The position numbers were made by a program, and so were the translations under genes. Shown one piece after another: positions 34,744 to 45,774 of a stretch of DNA of 64,000 nt. Below the pieces are notes generated by a model that worked only from the letters and a program-made list of their open reading frames with translations, made no database searches and was not told where the DNA came from. The stretch lies in contig NZ_CP115484.1 in assembly GCF_027627475.1 (NCBI RefSeq), positions 1,611,501-1,675,500 on the forward strand, given 5' to 3'. Origin of the DNA: Paenibacillus sp. SYP-B4298. Its GTDB lineage: Bacteria > Bacillota > Bacilli > Paenibacillales > Paenibacillaceae. Within the stretch, counting starts at the first letter, position 1. Every line of letters begins with the position of its first letter.

Positions 34744-35988
34744 ATGATGAGTCGCAAATTAACGTGCAAGCTACTCCTCTGCGTCTGGATTCTCGCAATC
34801 GCTCTATCTGCTTGGTGCGTGTATGCGGTCGAGGCGGCGCCAGCTTCTGTTCCCCAAGGCGGGGGACAAGCGGAGCGAGGGGAGCTGGAGCAATCGGCGG
34901 ATCGGCTGGTGAAGGAGCAGTTGCGCATGATTGAGACGGGCTCGGTTGAGACCTACTGGACAGAGCTGGTTACTGAATACGGCGGTTATTTTCCCGGGGG
35001 GGAAATGCCGAGCTTCATGGAGCTGGTTCAAGCCGGAGGCGGCGGTATCAGACTGGTAGATATGCTCAAGGCGCTGCTTCGCTATATACTGCATGAGGTG
35101 TTATACAACGGCAAGCTGCTGGCTGCTGTCGTCCTGCTGACCGTGTTCAGTATGATACTGGAAACCATGCAGACGGCCTTTGAACGCAAGGCGGTAAGCA
35201 AGGTCGCCTATGCTGTATCTTACATGGTGCTGATTATTCTAGCCGTGAACAGCTTCTATGTCGCCATCGGTTATGCGAAGGATGCGATTAACGGCATGAT
35301 TCAGTTCATGATGGCGATGATTCCGCTGCTGCTGACCTTGCTTGCATCCATGGGCAATATTGTCACCGTCTCGGTCATGCATCCGCTCATTATTTTCATG
35401 ATTCATACGGTAGGAACACTCATTCATGCGATCGTCTTTCCACTGCTGTTCTTCTCTGCGGTACTGCATATTGCTAGCGCCATTAGTGACCGCTTCAAGG
35501 TGACCCAGCTTGCGGACTTGATCCGCAAATGTGCGGTGGGGCTGCTAGGAGTGCTGCTGACGGTATTCCTTGGCGTAATCTCCGTGCAGGGTGCCAGCGG
35601 CGGCGTAACCGACGGCATTACACTCAAGACAGCCAAATTCATTACAGGCAACTTTGTCCCGGTCGTCGGAAGGGCGTTCTCCGATGCGGCGGATACGGTG
35701 ATGTCGGCCTCGCTGCTCGTCAAAAATGCAGTTGGTATTGCGGGTGTCGTAATTCTGCTCTTTCTCTGTGCCTTCCCTGCCGTCAAAATACTGGCGCTCG
35801 CCCTGATCTACAATGTATGCGCGGCAGTGCTGCAGCCGCTCGGAGACAGCCCGATTATCGACTGTCTGGAGACGATCGGCAAGACGATGATCTATGTATT
35901 TGCAGCGCTGGCGGCAGTGGGGCTGATGTTCTTCCTGGCCGTTACGATCATATTGACAGCCGGCAACGCTGCCGTCATGCTCCGTTAG
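34744..35988 (+). CDS. spoIIIAE: Stage III sporulation protein AE
   Basis: A 414-residue polytopic membrane protein with an N-terminal signal-like segment (KLLLCVWILAIALSAWCVYA), an extracytoplasmic domain of about 90 residues and then seven or so helices (from ILHEVLYNGKLLAAVVLLTV). It is the largest membrane part of the SpoIIIA complex. The stop TAG is in the same frame as spoIIIAF and is followed by 42 bases without an ATG, GTG or TTG, which matters for the next gene. Confidence 0.94.
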   Translation: MMSRKLTCKLLLCVWILAIALSAWCVYAVEAAPASVPQGGGQAERGELEQSADRLVKEQLRMIETGSVETYWTELVTEYGGYFPGGEMPSFMELVQAGGGGIRLVDMLKALLRYILHEVLYNGKLLAAVVLLTVFSMILETMQTAFERKAVSKVAYAVSYMVLIILAVNSFYVAIGYAKDAINGMIQFMMAMIPLLLTLLASMGNIVTVSVMHPLIIFMIHTVGTLIHAIVFPLLFFSAVLHIASAISDRFKVTQLADLIRKCAVGLLGVLLTVFLGVISVQGASGGVTDGITLKTAKFITGNFVPVVGRAFSDAADTVMSASLLVKNAVGIAGVVILLFLCAFPAVKILALALIYNVCAAVLQPLGDSPIIDCLETIGKTMIYVFAALAAVGLMFFLAVTIILTAGNAAVMLR

Positions 35989-36030
35989 CGGAAGTGGACA
36001 GCAGGCTGGCAGGGAAGGGGGAGCAGAACG

Positions 36031-36753
36031 CTGGAGTGGCTATCGGATTGGCTGAGGCAGATTATCGCCGTTATCCTGCTGGCGGGCATCATCGACCTGC
36101 TGTTGCCGAGCAACGCATACCAGCGCTATGTCCGGCTCGTGATCGGTCTCATTATATTGCTGACGCTGCTCTCCCCTATTCTGCGTCTGTTGCAGGGGGA
36201 CTTCGAGACGAGACTTGCCGGCAGCCTGGGAGACTGGATGAGCGTCAAGCCAACAGCAGCAGAGGTGACGCGCATTGAAGAGCAGGCAGCATCGCTTCAG
36301 CAGCAGCGTGCCCAGCAGGCAGCTTCCTTGGCGAAGATCAGGCTGGAGGAGGAGATGCGAACGGAATTAGAACGGGTCACAGGGCTGGCGATTGCCTCCT
36401 TGACGGTCGTGCTGGAGCAGGATGGGGAAGCAAGATGGCGCGTTCGCACTGTGGAGGCGGTGCTGGATGAGGAGAGGGCAACACCTCACAGCGGTGATGA
36501 TGTGGAACCGGTCGCTCCGGTAACAATCGAGGTATCCGCTGCGATCGAGCCGGAGCCCATCGCCCCAGTGGGCGAAGACAGGGCCCAAGAACGCGAGCGG
36601 CTGAAGTCTGTTGATGCTCAGCGCGAAGAGGCGGATGTGGGGGAGTCTTTGCCATCCGGTGACAGTCGGTATCAGGCGATCGCGGCTGCATTGTCTGCCG
36701 GATATGCGGTGGCGCCGGAGGCGGTGCGCGTCTATGCGAGGACTGGCAAATGA
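36031..36753 (+). CDS. spoIIIAF: Stage III sporulation protein AF, non-standard start
   Basis: SpoIIIAF has two N-terminal helices and a soluble domain in the intermembrane space. Homology to LTEWLTTIVLFILFAIVIDM-type starts requires the segment LEWLSDWLRQIIAVILLAGI, then IDLLLPSN, encoded from about 36031. In that frame no ATG, GTG or TTG occurs between the spoIIIAE stop and 36103. CTG at 36031 follows AAGGGGGAG at a spacing of about eight bases and is my proposed start (240 residues); ATT at 36061 is another option. Starting at TTG 36103 would delete the first helix. The C-terminal third has an Ala/Pro/Glu-rich linker. Exact start uncertain. Confidence 0.8.
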   Translation: MEWLSDWLRQIIAVILLAGIIDLLLPSNAYQRYVRLVIGLIILLTLLSPILRLLQGDFETRLAGSLGDWMSVKPTAAEVTRIEEQAASLQQQRAQQAASLAKIRLEEEMRTELERVTGLAIASLTVVLEQDGEARWRVRTVEAVLDEERATPHSGDDVEPVAPVTIEVSAAIEPEPIAPVGEDRAQERERLKSVDAQREEADVGESLPSGDSRYQAIAAALSAGYAVAPEAVRVYARTGK

Positions 36754-36811
36754 AACGTCAGGCTTCGCGGACAGTCTGGAGAGGGCAGCAGGGTAAGGAG
36801 GGAGAAGTCCG

Positions 36812-37447
36812 ATGGCGAATTGGCTGAGCCGCATCGAATCGATGCTTGGGCAAGGGCCGTCAGGCCCCAAAAGAGTGCGAACGATGCGCTGGCTGCTGCT
36901 GATTGGAGCGGCGGGCATCGGCTTGATGATCGTGAATTCATTTCTAACGATGCGGCAGGTAGAGCCGACCGCCCACGCTCCACAGACAGCGCCTGAGGCT
37001 CGGGAGACGTTGCTTGGACACGGGGACGAACCCGACTCCGTCTTTGAAGCGTTGGAACGACCATTGGAAAATCGACTGAAGGACATATTGGAGAAAATTG
37101 TGGGGGTCGGTACGGTTGATGTACTCGTCACGATTGATTCTACAGAAGAGACGGTCGTCAAGCAGAATGAGAAGCAATCCCAGCAACTGACCGAGGAGAC
37201 CGACCGCGGTGGGGGCAAACGGCATATTACCTCGACGACGCGTGACGGCCAGGTTGTTATCTACGAGGTATCTGGAGAGCAGACCCCGCTTGTAACCAAA
37301 AAAATCAAGCCGCAAATTCGCGGCATCCTGATCGTCGCTCTGGGGGCAGAGAATCAGACAGTGCGACAGCTCATTATGGAGGCAGTAAAGAAAGGCTACA
37401 GTGTGCCGGCGCATCGAATCTCTGTCGTCCCCCGGAAGCAGCCATAA
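36812..37447 (+). CDS. spoIIIAG: Stage III sporulation protein AG
   Basis: A 211-residue bitopic protein: one helix (MRWLLLIGAAGIGLMIVNSF, about residues 26-47) followed by an intermembrane-space domain that forms a large ring in B. subtilis. The ring-building region includes RLKDILEKIVGVGTVDVLVTI and the end KGYSVPAHRISVVPRK. ATG after AGGAGGGAG; the gene lies 58 bases past spoIIIAF. Confidence 0.94.
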   Translation: MANWLSRIESMLGQGPSGPKRVRTMRWLLLIGAAGIGLMIVNSFLTMRQVEPTAHAPQTAPEARETLLGHGDEPDSVFEALERPLENRLKDILEKIVGVGTVDVLVTIDSTEETVVKQNEKQSQQLTEETDRGGGKRHITSTTRDGQVVIYEVSGEQTPLVTKKIKPQIRGILIVALGAENQTVRQLIMEAVKKGYSVPAHRISVVPRKQP

Positions 37448-37486
37448 GCAGAAACTATGATCTAAATATGAAAGGATGAATGGTCC

Positions 37487-38098
37487 ATGAATTCCAAAAG
37501 ACAAACGGTATGGCTCGTATCGATGTTAAGCTTGATGGTTATTTTGTCCGCTTATTATCTGTTTACAGAGGATGGAAGCTCCAAGTCTCCTGCGGGGCAG
37601 GCACAGACAGCGGGACTGGACAGCAGTAGCGGTGACACCCAGCAAGTCGTTGTAAATGAGACCGAGCTTGGCGGTCAAGCGGCGCTGTCGGAGGAGGATT
37701 TGAAGGTGATTCAAAAGTTTGAAGAGGAAGAAAGCCGCGCCGTATCCTCTTCTGACTATTTCATGGAGCAGCAGTTCAAGCGGGCGGAAGCTGTACAGAC
37801 AGAATATGACCGTCTGATGGGCATTGTATCGGATACGACCAACACGGGCGCTGAGGAAGCGAGCAGTGCTATGGAGCAGGTAGAGAAGCTGGAGCAGCAT
37901 GAGGAAAAGATCAGCGAGCTGGAGAGCAGTCTGCGCGATGAGTTCAAAAATGTCGTTGTCTCTCAGGAGAAGGACAGCTATAAAGTAGTTGTGGATGGGG
38001 AAAAGTTGGAAAGAAGCCAGGCCGACAGCATTATCCAGCTCGTGATGAATACGCTGGAGGTGGGCGCGGATCGGGTAACCGTGCAACTTCACCATTGA
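37487..38098 (+). CDS. spoIIIAH: Stage III sporulation protein AH
   Basis: A 203-residue bitopic protein; an N-terminal helix (TVWLVSMLSLMVILSAYYLF) and a C-terminal ring-building domain (VVVSQEKDSYKVVVDGEKLE, then QADSIIQLVMN). SpoIIIAH meets forespore SpoIIQ across the intermembrane space. A Glu/Ser-rich coiled linker lies between (residues 60-150). AAAGGATG before the ATG. Last gene of the operon. Confidence 0.94.
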   Translation: MNSKRQTVWLVSMLSLMVILSAYYLFTEDGSSKSPAGQAQTAGLDSSSGDTQQVVVNETELGGQAALSEEDLKVIQKFEEEESRAVSSSDYFMEQQFKRAEAVQTEYDRLMGIVSDTTNTGAEEASSAMEQVEKLEQHEEKISELESSLRDEFKNVVVSQEKDSYKVVVDGEKLERSQADSIIQLVMNTLEVGADRVTVQLHH

Positions 38099-38136
38099 TT
38101 CGGTGTGCCGGCTGGTTATGAGTGATGCTCCTCCAT

Positions 38137-38182
38137 CGTCTGTCTATGCCGCTGTACCGCGGCATTAGACAGGCGTTTTTTA
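38137..38182 (+). terminator. Terminator of the spoIIIA operon
   Basis: CGTCTGTCTATGCCGC pairs with GCGGCATTAGACAGGCG around TGTACC, followed by six T. Confidence 0.93.
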
Positions 38183-38263
38183 TATTTAGTTGGCAACTAG
38201 CAATTTCAATTCGACTATCGAAGAGACTTTACACATCAGCCTGTACACGTTATCAAAATAGAG

Positions 38264-38293
38264 TTAGGATAAATATTTCGATTATGATATAAT
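38264..38293 (+). promoter_or_regulatory. Promoter of accBC with flanking inverted repeat
   Basis: TTAGGA, 18 bases, TATAAT. The boxes are framed by GTTAG (about 38262) and CTAAC (about 38294-38300), a possible operator. It resembles but does not match the FapR palindrome. Confidence 0.5.
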
Positions 38294-38355
38294 ACTAACG
38301 TTATCCAAATAAAGATCGCGACAGGTTCAACAATGTTAAGGAGTGAATACTATCC

Positions 38356-38847
38356 ATGTTCAAATTGAGCGAGATTAAAGAGCTGATTAAACTAGTTGAT
38401 CAGACCTCTGTACAAGAGCTCGAAATTGAAAATGAAGGGACGCGCCTGCTTATTCGCAAACCGGGCAAGACCGAAGTGGTGAATGTACAGACAGCCTCGG
38501 TTCCTCATACATATTCGCCTGTTGCCATGCCTCAGGCGTCACCAGCCCCGGCTGTACAGCCTGAAGCGTCAGCACCAGCAGCTCCGGCCTCTCCGGCAGC
38601 AAGCGGGCTTCATCAGATTGTTTCCCCTATGGTTGGCACTTTCTACCGTTCGCCGTCCCCGGACGCAGCGCCTTTCGTGAATACCGGAGACCGCGTAAGC
38701 GAGAAGTCGGTTGTATGCATTCTTGAAGCAATGAAGCTAATGAACGAGCTGGAAGCAGATGTCCGTGGCGAGATCGTCGAGGTTCTAGTTGAGAACGGAC
38801 AGCTTGTGGAGTTCGGACAACCGTTGTTCCTGGTCAAGCCGGAATAA
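38356..38847 (+). CDS. accB: Biotin carboxyl carrier protein AccB
   Basis: Carries the biotin of acetyl-CoA carboxylase, which makes malonyl-CoA for fatty acids. The 163-residue protein has a helical N-terminus, an Ala/Pro linker (about residues 55-85) and a biotinyl domain with the attachment lysine in [17 protein letters not shown] before the ATG. It lies just after the spoIIIA operon, as in B. subtilis, and is followed by accC. Confidence 0.96.
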   Translation: MFKLSEIKELIKLVDQTSVQELEIENEGTRLLIRKPGKTEVVNVQTASVPHTYSPVAMPQASPAPAVQPEASAPAAPASPAASGLHQIVSPMVGTFYRSPSPDAAPFVNTGDRVSEKSVVCILEAMKLMNELEADVRGEIVEVLVENGQLVEFGQPLFLVKPE

Positions 38848-38873
38848 TGGCTTCAAGAAAGGAGCATTGAAGG

Positions 38874-40232
<1,359 letters not shown>

Positions 40233-40263
40233 GAACGGCGCGGAAATTGACAACGGTACAAGT

Positions 40264-40292
40264 TTGTCATAAATCTCGCCAAATGTTATAGT
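40264..40292 (+). promoter_or_regulatory. Sigma-A promoter of the Asp23-family gene
   Basis: TTGTCA, 17 bases, TATAGT. A second TTGACA at 40247-40252 has no matching -10. Confidence 0.6.
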
Positions 40293-40370
40293 ATAGAAAT
40301 AAGATTGCGGATCGATGCTTAACCATCAGACAGCGAGGGCATTCGCAACTTTACGGAGGTGAACATTCAG

Positions 40371-40784
40371 ATGAGTACAATTGCAGCCGATTACGAGAAG
40401 ACAGACATGGGTACCATCCAGATCGCTCCTGAGGTCATTGAGGTGATCGCAGGCCTGGCAACGATCGAGGTACAAGGTGTTGCGGGGATGAGCGGTGGGC
40501 TGGCAGGTGGAATCGCCGAGCTGCTGGGCCGCAAAAACTTGTCCAAGGGTGTCAAGGTTGAGGTTGGCCAGCGTGAAGCGGCAGTCGATGTATCGATTAT
40601 CGTGGAGTATGGCAATCGTATTCCTGAGATTGCAGCCGAGATTCAGCGCAATGTGAAGCGCTCGATCGAGATGATGACGGGGCTGCATGTTGTGGAAGTG
40701 AATGTGCATATTCATGATGTGCATTTCAAGTCTGCAGAGAAGCCTAGCGAGGAAGAAGACCTTCAATCCAATCGTGTGAAGTAA
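40371..40784 (+). CDS. yqhY: Asp23/Gls24 family protein (YqhY-like)
   Basis: A 137-residue member of the Asp23/Gls24 envelope-stress family: MGTIQIAPEVIEVIAGLATI, EVQGVAGMSGG and DVSIIVEYGNRIPEIA blocks are present. In B. subtilis yqhY is next to accBC and its loss disturbs acetyl-CoA carboxylase activity, which fits the position here. Start is the ATG about ten bases after GGAGG; a GTG 12 bases upstream is an alternative. It has its own promoter and terminator. Confidence 0.92.
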   Translation: MSTIAADYEKTDMGTIQIAPEVIEVIAGLATIEVQGVAGMSGGLAGGIAELLGRKNLSKGVKVEVGQREAAVDVSIIVEYGNRIPEIAAEIQRNVKRSIEMMTGLHVVEVNVHIHDVHFKSAEKPSEEEDLQSNRVK

Positions 40785-40803
40785 GGAATGTGTGAATAGA
40801 GAT

Positions 40804-40847
40804 TCCCCCTTGCGTTAGCCATCGCGCTCGGCGCAAGGGGGCTTTTT
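40804..40847 (+). terminator. Terminator after the Asp23-family gene
   Basis: CCCCCTTGCG pairs exactly with CGCAAGGGGG across a 17-base loop, then CTTTTT. Confidence 0.92.
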
Positions 40848-40908
40848 ACCGCTTGACAGCTTATAGGCCTGATGACAAAGCTGGAGGCTCGTGAAGGGAG
40901 ACGTAACC

Positions 40909-41466
40909 GTGGTAAAAATTATGGATAGGCTTCTGCTTTTCGTGTATAGCCTTATCATAGGTATTTTGTCCGTGTTCGCCTTGAGCATGGGGGCTGGGTG
41001 GGTGCATGAGGAATTGGCGGGCACATGGCTGGATGCGTTGTACAGCGAGCTGCCGTTGCAGATAACCGTCATTTCCGTAGCGGTCATCCTGTTTTTGATC
41101 AGCTTTCGTCTATTTTATATTTCCGTCAAACGGGGCAATGCGTCCAGTCCTTCCATCGACCAGCGGACAGATTTTGGCGATATACGTATCTCCATGGAGA
41201 CGGTGGAGAACCTGTCCCTGAAGGCAGCCGGCAAGCAAAAGGGAGTACGCGAGCTAAAGGCGCGCATTCGGGTTCTGGAATCTGGTCTTGAGATTACACT
41301 GCGTGCTGTGGTCGACGGAGAGAGCTCGATCCCGGCATTAACAGAGGAGATTCAGCGTAGCGTCAAGGAGCATGTGGAGGATATTACAGGCATTCCGGTT
41401 ACCTCGGTCACCGTATTTGTAGCGAATATTATTCAGACCCAAACCTTCAAAAGTCGCGTGGAATAG
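40909..41466 (+). CDS. amaP: Alkaline shock response membrane anchor protein AmaP
   Basis: A 185-residue protein with two N-terminal membrane helices (LLLFVYSLIIGILSVFALSM and ITVISVAVILFLISFRLFYI) and a C-terminal Asp23-like domain (SMETVENLSLKAAGKQKG, then ELKARI and VTSVTVFVANI). AmaP anchors Asp23 to the membrane in Staphylococcus; here it probably anchors the preceding family member. GTG start eight or nine bases after AAGGGA; a GTG at 40891 is an alternative. Confidence 0.88.
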   Translation: MVKIMDRLLLFVYSLIIGILSVFALSMGAGWVHEELAGTWLDALYSELPLQITVISVAVILFLISFRLFYISVKRGNASSPSIDQRTDFGDIRISMETVENLSLKAAGKQKGVRELKARIRVLESGLEITLRAVVDGESSIPALTEEIQRSVKEHVEDITGIPVTSVTVFVANIIQTQTFKSRVE

Positions 41467-41480
41467 AGGTGGATCAGCCG

Positions 41481-41714
41481 ATGTGGAGGGAGCTATGGAC
41501 AGTTTACGGCGGGCGAATAACTGGCGTCGCCGCCGCATTGTTTCTAGGATTTATCTATCTATTCGCCGGTTTCTGGGATATGCTGTTTGTTGCATTGCTT
41601 CTATGGATTGGCTATTACGTCGGCAAGCAACGGGATCTCTCGGCAGATCCGTTCCAGATGTGGCAGCAGCTTGTAGATTGGCTGCAGCGTCGCTGGCGTA
41701 TGTTCAGAAGGTAG
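41481..41714 (+). CDS. DUF2273 membrane protein
   Basis: A 77-residue protein with two helices (GGRITGVAAALFLGFIYLFA, FWDMLFVALLLWIGYYVGKQ) of the DUF2273 family, which commonly follows amaP in Asp23 operons. ATG about eight bases after AGAGGTGG; a GTG 12 bases upstream is also in frame. It lies 14 bases after amaP. Role unknown, assumed part of the membrane anchor. Confidence 0.85.
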   Translation: MWRELWTVYGGRITGVAAALFLGFIYLFAGFWDMLFVALLLWIGYYVGKQRDLSADPFQMWQQLVDWLQRRWRMFRR

Positions 41715-41901
41715 CCGAGCTGCGAAGCATTGCTATGGCATGCATGATGTCTCAATGTTTCTACCCTGTGCTTTCCTCCGTTCGCCGGACATAACGGCTG
41801 GCCGCTGTTCGGGGCAGGGAGGAGATCATAGGTTTTTCTGTATTATTGTTGTTTTAACATTGAAGGGTCGGCAATTGACCGGGCGATAATGAGGAGGATT
41901 C

Positions 41902-42348
41902 ATGAAACGTAGATTGGCACGTGAGATTGCAATTCAGAGCTTGTATCAAATGGAAATGAATGAGGTGGCCGCAGAAGAAGCGGTTAACATGCTGCTTCAG
42001 GAAGCACGAGAGGAAAATGAGATTGATGCGGCGGCGGAGGACATCAAGGGAATCGAGGAATTCGTCCGGCAGTTGGTTAACGGGGTGGCAGGCAACCGCC
42101 AGGCCATAGATGATATGCTGCAGCAGTATTTGACAGGCTGGCAGGTGGACAGGCTCTCTCGGGTTGATCGGCAGGTGCTGCGACTGGCCTGCTATGAGCT
42201 CGTCTACACCAGCGATGTTCCGCCCAAGGCGATTATTAATGAGGCGATAGAGCTTGCTAAGCTGTTTGGCACGGATGAATCCGGCAAGTTCGTTAATGGT
42301 GTGTTGGGCAGGCTGTTGAAAGCATTGGATGAATTGAAGCAAAGATAA
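41902..42348 (+). CDS. nusB: Transcription antitermination factor NusB
   Basis: A 148-residue all-helical protein that, with NusE, promotes antitermination of rRNA operons. Family blocks: [19 protein letters not shown] at the start, [17 protein letters not shown], and [16 protein letters not shown] with [23 protein letters not shown] after GGAGGA. First gene of the nusB-folD-xseA-xseB-ispA run. The 187-base gap before it shows no clear terminator. Confidence 0.96.
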   Translation: MKRRLAREIAIQSLYQMEMNEVAAEEAVNMLLQEAREENEIDAAAEDIKGIEEFVRQLVNGVAGNRQAIDDMLQQYLTGWQVDRLSRVDRQVLRLACYELVYTSDVPPKAIINEAIELAKLFGTDESGKFVNGVLGRLLKALDELKQR

Positions 42349-42376
42349 TTCGTATAAGAATGGGAGCGATAGAGAG

Positions 42377-43237
42377 ATGACAGCACAGCGTATTGATGGC
42401 AAACAGATCTCCGAGTTGGTTCGTCAGGAGGTAAGCGAGCAGACTAGCAGACTGAAGGAGCGGGGCGTCACACCTGGACTAGCCGTCGTGCTGGTAGGCG
42501 AGGACCCGGCGTCCAAAGTATATGTGGGCAGCAAGGAGAAGGCATGCCAGCAGATGGGGTTTTATTCCGAGGTGCATCGCCTGCCTGAGCAGACAACGGA
42601 GCAGGATTTGCTGGCGCTGATTGACCGGTTGAATGCCCAGAGCTCGATTCACGGTATTCTGGTACAGTTGCCTCTGCCGCGTCATATTAACGAGAAGGCA
42701 GTCATCGATGCGATCAGTGTGGACAAGGATGTGGATGGCTTCCATCCGGTAAGCACCGGCAATCTGATGATTGGTGATGACAGTCTGCTGCCATGCACGC
42801 CTGCGGGCTGTATTGAATTAATTAAAAGAACGGGAACAGAAATTGCTGGAAAGCATGCGGTTGTAATCGGACGGAGCAATATTGTCGGCAAACCGGTCGC
42901 CATGCTGCTGCTGCGTGAGAATGCGACAGTGACGATCTGCCATTCCAGAACGGCCAATATGAAGGAACTGACGAAGCAGGCGGATATTCTCGTCGTAGCG
43001 ATCGGCAAAGCGAATGCCATCGATAGCAGCTATGTGAAGCCTGGCGCTGTCGTCATTGATGTCGGCATTAACCGTCTGGATACGGGAAAGCTGGCAGGCG
43101 ATGTTGACTTTGCGAGCGCTCAGGAGGTTGCTGGCTACATTACGCCTGTTCCAGGTGGGGTCGGCCCGATGACAATCACGATGCTGATGAACAATACGCT
43201 TACCGCAGCGAAGCGCATCCACGGAATCGAGGAGTGA
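42377..43237 (+). CDS. folD: Methylenetetrahydrofolate dehydrogenase/cyclohydrolase FolD
   Basis: Bifunctional enzyme interconverting 5,10-methylene- and 10-formyl-tetrahydrofolate with NADP. The 286-residue protein has [18 protein letters not shown] (catalytic Lys), [24 protein letters not shown] and [15 protein letters not shown] start; the stop overlaps the xseA region. Length is typical. Confidence 0.97.
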   Translation: MTAQRIDGKQISELVRQEVSEQTSRLKERGVTPGLAVVLVGEDPASKVYVGSKEKACQQMGFYSEVHRLPEQTTEQDLLALIDRLNAQSSIHGILVQLPLPRHINEKAVIDAISVDKDVDGFHPVSTGNLMIGDDSLLPCTPAGCIELIKRTGTEIAGKHAVVIGRSNIVGKPVAMLLLRENATVTICHSRTANMKELTKQADILVVAIGKANAIDSSYVKPGAVVIDVGINRLDTGKLAGDVDFASAQEVAGYITPVPGGVGPMTITMLMNNTLTAAKRIHGIEE

Positions 43238-43242
43238 TGGGA

Positions 43243-44589
43243 ATGGCGCAGCATCCGCGCATTTATTCCATCAAGGAAGTTAGCCGCTATATGAAGCTGA
43301 AGCTGGAGTCGGACACGGTGCTGTCCGACATCTGGCTGCGCGGGGAGTTGTCTAACTTTACGCATCATTCCAGCGGCCATATGTACTTCACGTTAAAGGA
43401 CGCAGCGAGTCGGATCAAATGCGTCATGTTTGCCTCCCACAACCAGCGTCTGCCCTTTATCCCCAAGGAGGGGATGAAGGTGATGGCGCGTGGAAGCGTA
43501 TCCGTCTATGAACGGGACGGCAACTATCAATTCTATGCTCATGCCATGCAGCCGGATGGCATCGGCAGTCTCTATCTTGCCTATGAGCAGTTGAAGAGGA
43601 CGCTGGAGGCCGAAGGATTGTTTGCGCCAGAGCGCAAGAAGCAGATTCCGCTATATCCGAAGGCGATCGGAGTTGTAACATCCCCCACGGGAGCTGCTGT
43701 GAGGGATATTTTGATTACCCTGGAACGGCGCTATCCTTCGGTGCCGGTTGTCGTTGTACCTGTGCTGGTGCAGGGGGCACAGGCGGCCCCTTCGATTGTG
43801 CGCGCGCTCCATTTGTTGAATCTTCTTGGCGAGGTCGACGTATTAATTGTTGGCAGAGGCGGCGGGTCGCTTGAGGAGCTATGGGCGTTCAATGAAGAGT
43901 CGGTGGCTCGCGCCATCGCGGCATCTGTTATTCCGGTCATCTCTGCTGTAGGACATGAGACGGATTATACGATTGCCGACTTTGTGGCCGATCTTAGGGC
44001 GCCAACTCCTACGGCTGCTGCCGAGCTAGCTGTGCAGCACAGGCAAGAGCTGAAGCAGCAAGTGCAGCGCCTGGAGCAGCGCCTGCAGCAGGCGCTTCAA
44101 CGACGGCTGCTGCACAGTCGGGAGCGGCTGGAACGCGCACGCAGCTCGCGTATGTTAAGGCAGCCGCAGCGTATGCTGCTGGAGCCGACGCAACGCGCCG
44201 ACAGGCTGCGCGCCGAGCTGCTTGGGCAAATGGCGAGGCTGCAGGAGCGCACGGTGCAGCGATATAAGCAACTGCAGACGAGGCTTGGCGCGATGCAGCC
44301 TGACGAGCAGCTCAAATATGCCGATGCAAGGCGTCGCAATGCGCAGCAGCGGCTAACCCAGGCGATGCTCGCCCAGCTTCGCTCGGGCAGACAGGAGCTG
44401 AGCAGCCGTGTGCGTTCGCTGGATGCACTGAGTCCGCTCAAGGTGATGTCGCGCGGTTATAGCTTGTTGTATCAAGAGGGGGGCAAGCTTGTCCGATCGG
44501 TTGAGGATACCGCAGTCGGCGAGACGGTACAGGTGCTCCTCGCAGATGGAAGCCTGGATTGTACAGTAATCAATAAGGAGAGGAGCTGA
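43243..44589 (+). CDS. xseA: Exodeoxyribonuclease VII large subunit
   Basis: Large subunit of the single-strand exonuclease. The 448-residue protein has an N-terminal OB-fold ([37 protein letters not shown]), the catalytic region with [32 protein letters not shown] and [10 protein letters not shown], and a long coiled-coil arm rich in Gln/Arg/Leu. The start is the ATG eight bases after AGGAG; earlier starts at 43234 and 43237 are too close. It begins a few bases past folD. Confidence 0.96.
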   Translation: MAQHPRIYSIKEVSRYMKLKLESDTVLSDIWLRGELSNFTHHSSGHMYFTLKDAASRIKCVMFASHNQRLPFIPKEGMKVMARGSVSVYERDGNYQFYAHAMQPDGIGSLYLAYEQLKRTLEAEGLFAPERKKQIPLYPKAIGVVTSPTGAAVRDILITLERRYPSVPVVVVPVLVQGAQAAPSIVRALHLLNLLGEVDVLIVGRGGGSLEELWAFNEESVARAIAASVIPVISAVGHETDYTIADFVADLRAPTPTAAAELAVQHRQELKQQVQRLEQRLQQALQRRLLHSRERLERARSSRMLRQPQRMLLEPTQRADRLRAELLGQMARLQERTVQRYKQLQTRLGAMQPDEQLKYADARRRNAQQRLTQAMLAQLRSGRQELSSRVRSLDALSPLKVMSRGYSLLYQEGGKLVRSVEDTAVGETVQVLLADGSLDCTVINKERS

Positions 44590-44593
44590 AGTG

Positions 44594-44845
44594 ATGGCTA
44601 CATCTGAGGAGCAGCTCAGCTTTGAGCAGGCGATGGAGAAGCTGGAGCAGATCGTCGTCCGTCTGGAAAACGGCGATGTGCCGCTGGAGACGGCCATTGA
44701 ACTGTTTCAAGAAGGTATGCAGTTGTCGCGGCTATGCGGAGGCAAGCTGGAGCAAATCGAGCGCCAGGTTGAATTATTAATCGAGACAGAGCAGGGGCTG
44801 GAGCGCAACCCTTTTTACCCTGTCCAAGAGGAAAAAGGAGAATAG
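44594..44845 (+). CDS. xseB: Exodeoxyribonuclease VII small subunit
   Basis: An 83-residue helical protein with [20 protein letters not shown] and [20 protein letters not shown], the pattern of XseB, which wraps the arm of XseA. ATG about eight bases after AGGAG; a GTG three bases upstream is possible. Ends three bases before ispA. Confidence 0.96.
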   Translation: MATSEEQLSFEQAMEKLEQIVVRLENGDVPLETAIELFQEGMQLSRLCGGKLEQIERQVELLIETEQGLERNPFYPVQEEKGE

Positions 44846-44848
44846 TGC

Positions 44849-45766
44849 ATGGCCAGATCCGAGCTTGATATTGTACAGTATTTGAATGAACAGGCACAGC
44901 ATGTGGAGAAGACGCTGCGCCATATCGTTCCCGAGCAATGGGATATTCCCGTGAAGCTGCGGGAGTCGATGAATTATTCCCTGGAGGCAGGCGGCAAGCG
45001 TATCCGCCCGATATTGGTCATCGCTGCTGCAGAAGCGGTAGGTCATGATCCAGCCGCAGCGGATAGCGCGTATCCTGTCGCAGCGGCGATCGAGCTTATT
45101 CATACGTATTCCCTTATTCATGATGACCTGCCGGCAATGGATAACGATGATTACCGTCGGGGCAAGCCAACCAATCATAAGGTGTACGGGGAGGCCATGG
45201 CGATACTGGCCGGAGATGCGATGCTTACTCATGCCTTCTATTGTATCTCTCTAGCTGCCAAGAACAGTCGGGTCAGTGCAGAGACGGCGCTAGCCATCGT
45301 AGAGGATCTTTCTGTGCTAGCTGGGGCGGCAGGGATGGTCGGCGGCCAGGTGGCCGATATTTTAGGCGAGCAGGGCATTACGACATTAGAGCAACTCCAA
45401 TATATTCATCTGCATAAGACAAGTGATCTGATCGCCTTCTCGTTGAAGGCCGGGGGTCGGATAGCTGGAGCAAGTGAGGAGCAACTGGAGGCGCTGTTCG
45501 AATTTGGCCGTGGAATCGGTCTGGCCTTCCAGATTCAAGATGACATTCTGGATCTGATAGGAGATGAACAGAAGCTGGGCAAGAAGACCAATAGCGACGT
45601 GGAGCAAAGCAAGGTGACCTATCCGTATTTGCTGGGCCTTGAGGCAAGCCAGGCGGAAGTGGCCAGGCTGACGGAGGCTGCAAAGCAGCGGCTGTTATCT
45701 GCGGGGCTGGCGTATCCGAATCGATTGCTTGCGCTTGCTGATTATCTGGTAGGGAGAGATCGTTAG
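44849..45766 (+). CDS. ispA: Farnesyl diphosphate synthase family protein
   Basis: Condenses isopentenyl diphosphate with allylic diphosphates. The 305-residue all-helical enzyme has the first aspartate-rich motif in HDDLPAMDNDDYRRG, GDAMLTHAF, and the second in QIQDDILDLIGDE. The residues before the first motif (TYSLI) fit farnesyl chain length. ATG follows AAAAAGGAG. Isoprenoid precursor supply comes from the dxs gene just downstream. Confidence 0.94.
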   Translation: MARSELDIVQYLNEQAQHVEKTLRHIVPEQWDIPVKLRESMNYSLEAGGKRIRPILVIAAAEAVGHDPAAADSAYPVAAAIELIHTYSLIHDDLPAMDNDDYRRGKPTNHKVYGEAMAILAGDAMLTHAFYCISLAAKNSRVSAETALAIVEDLSVLAGAAGMVGGQVADILGEQGITTLEQLQYIHLHKTSDLIAFSLKAGGRIAGASEEQLEALFEFGRGIGLAFQIQDDILDLIGDEQKLGKKTNSDVEQSKVTYPYLLGLEASQAEVARLTEAAKQRLLSAGLAYPNRLLALADYLVGRDR

Positions 45767-45774
45767 TCGGCTTG

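Noticed and set aside
36367-37218. A 283-codon minus-strand frame opposite spoIIIAF/AG
   Set aside because: Antisense shadow of two conserved genes, low-complexity Ser/Pro/Arg.
38262-38300. FapR operator at accBC
   Set aside because: GTTAG and CTAAC flank the promoter, but spacing and centre do not match the 17-base palindrome; kept only as an inverted repeat.
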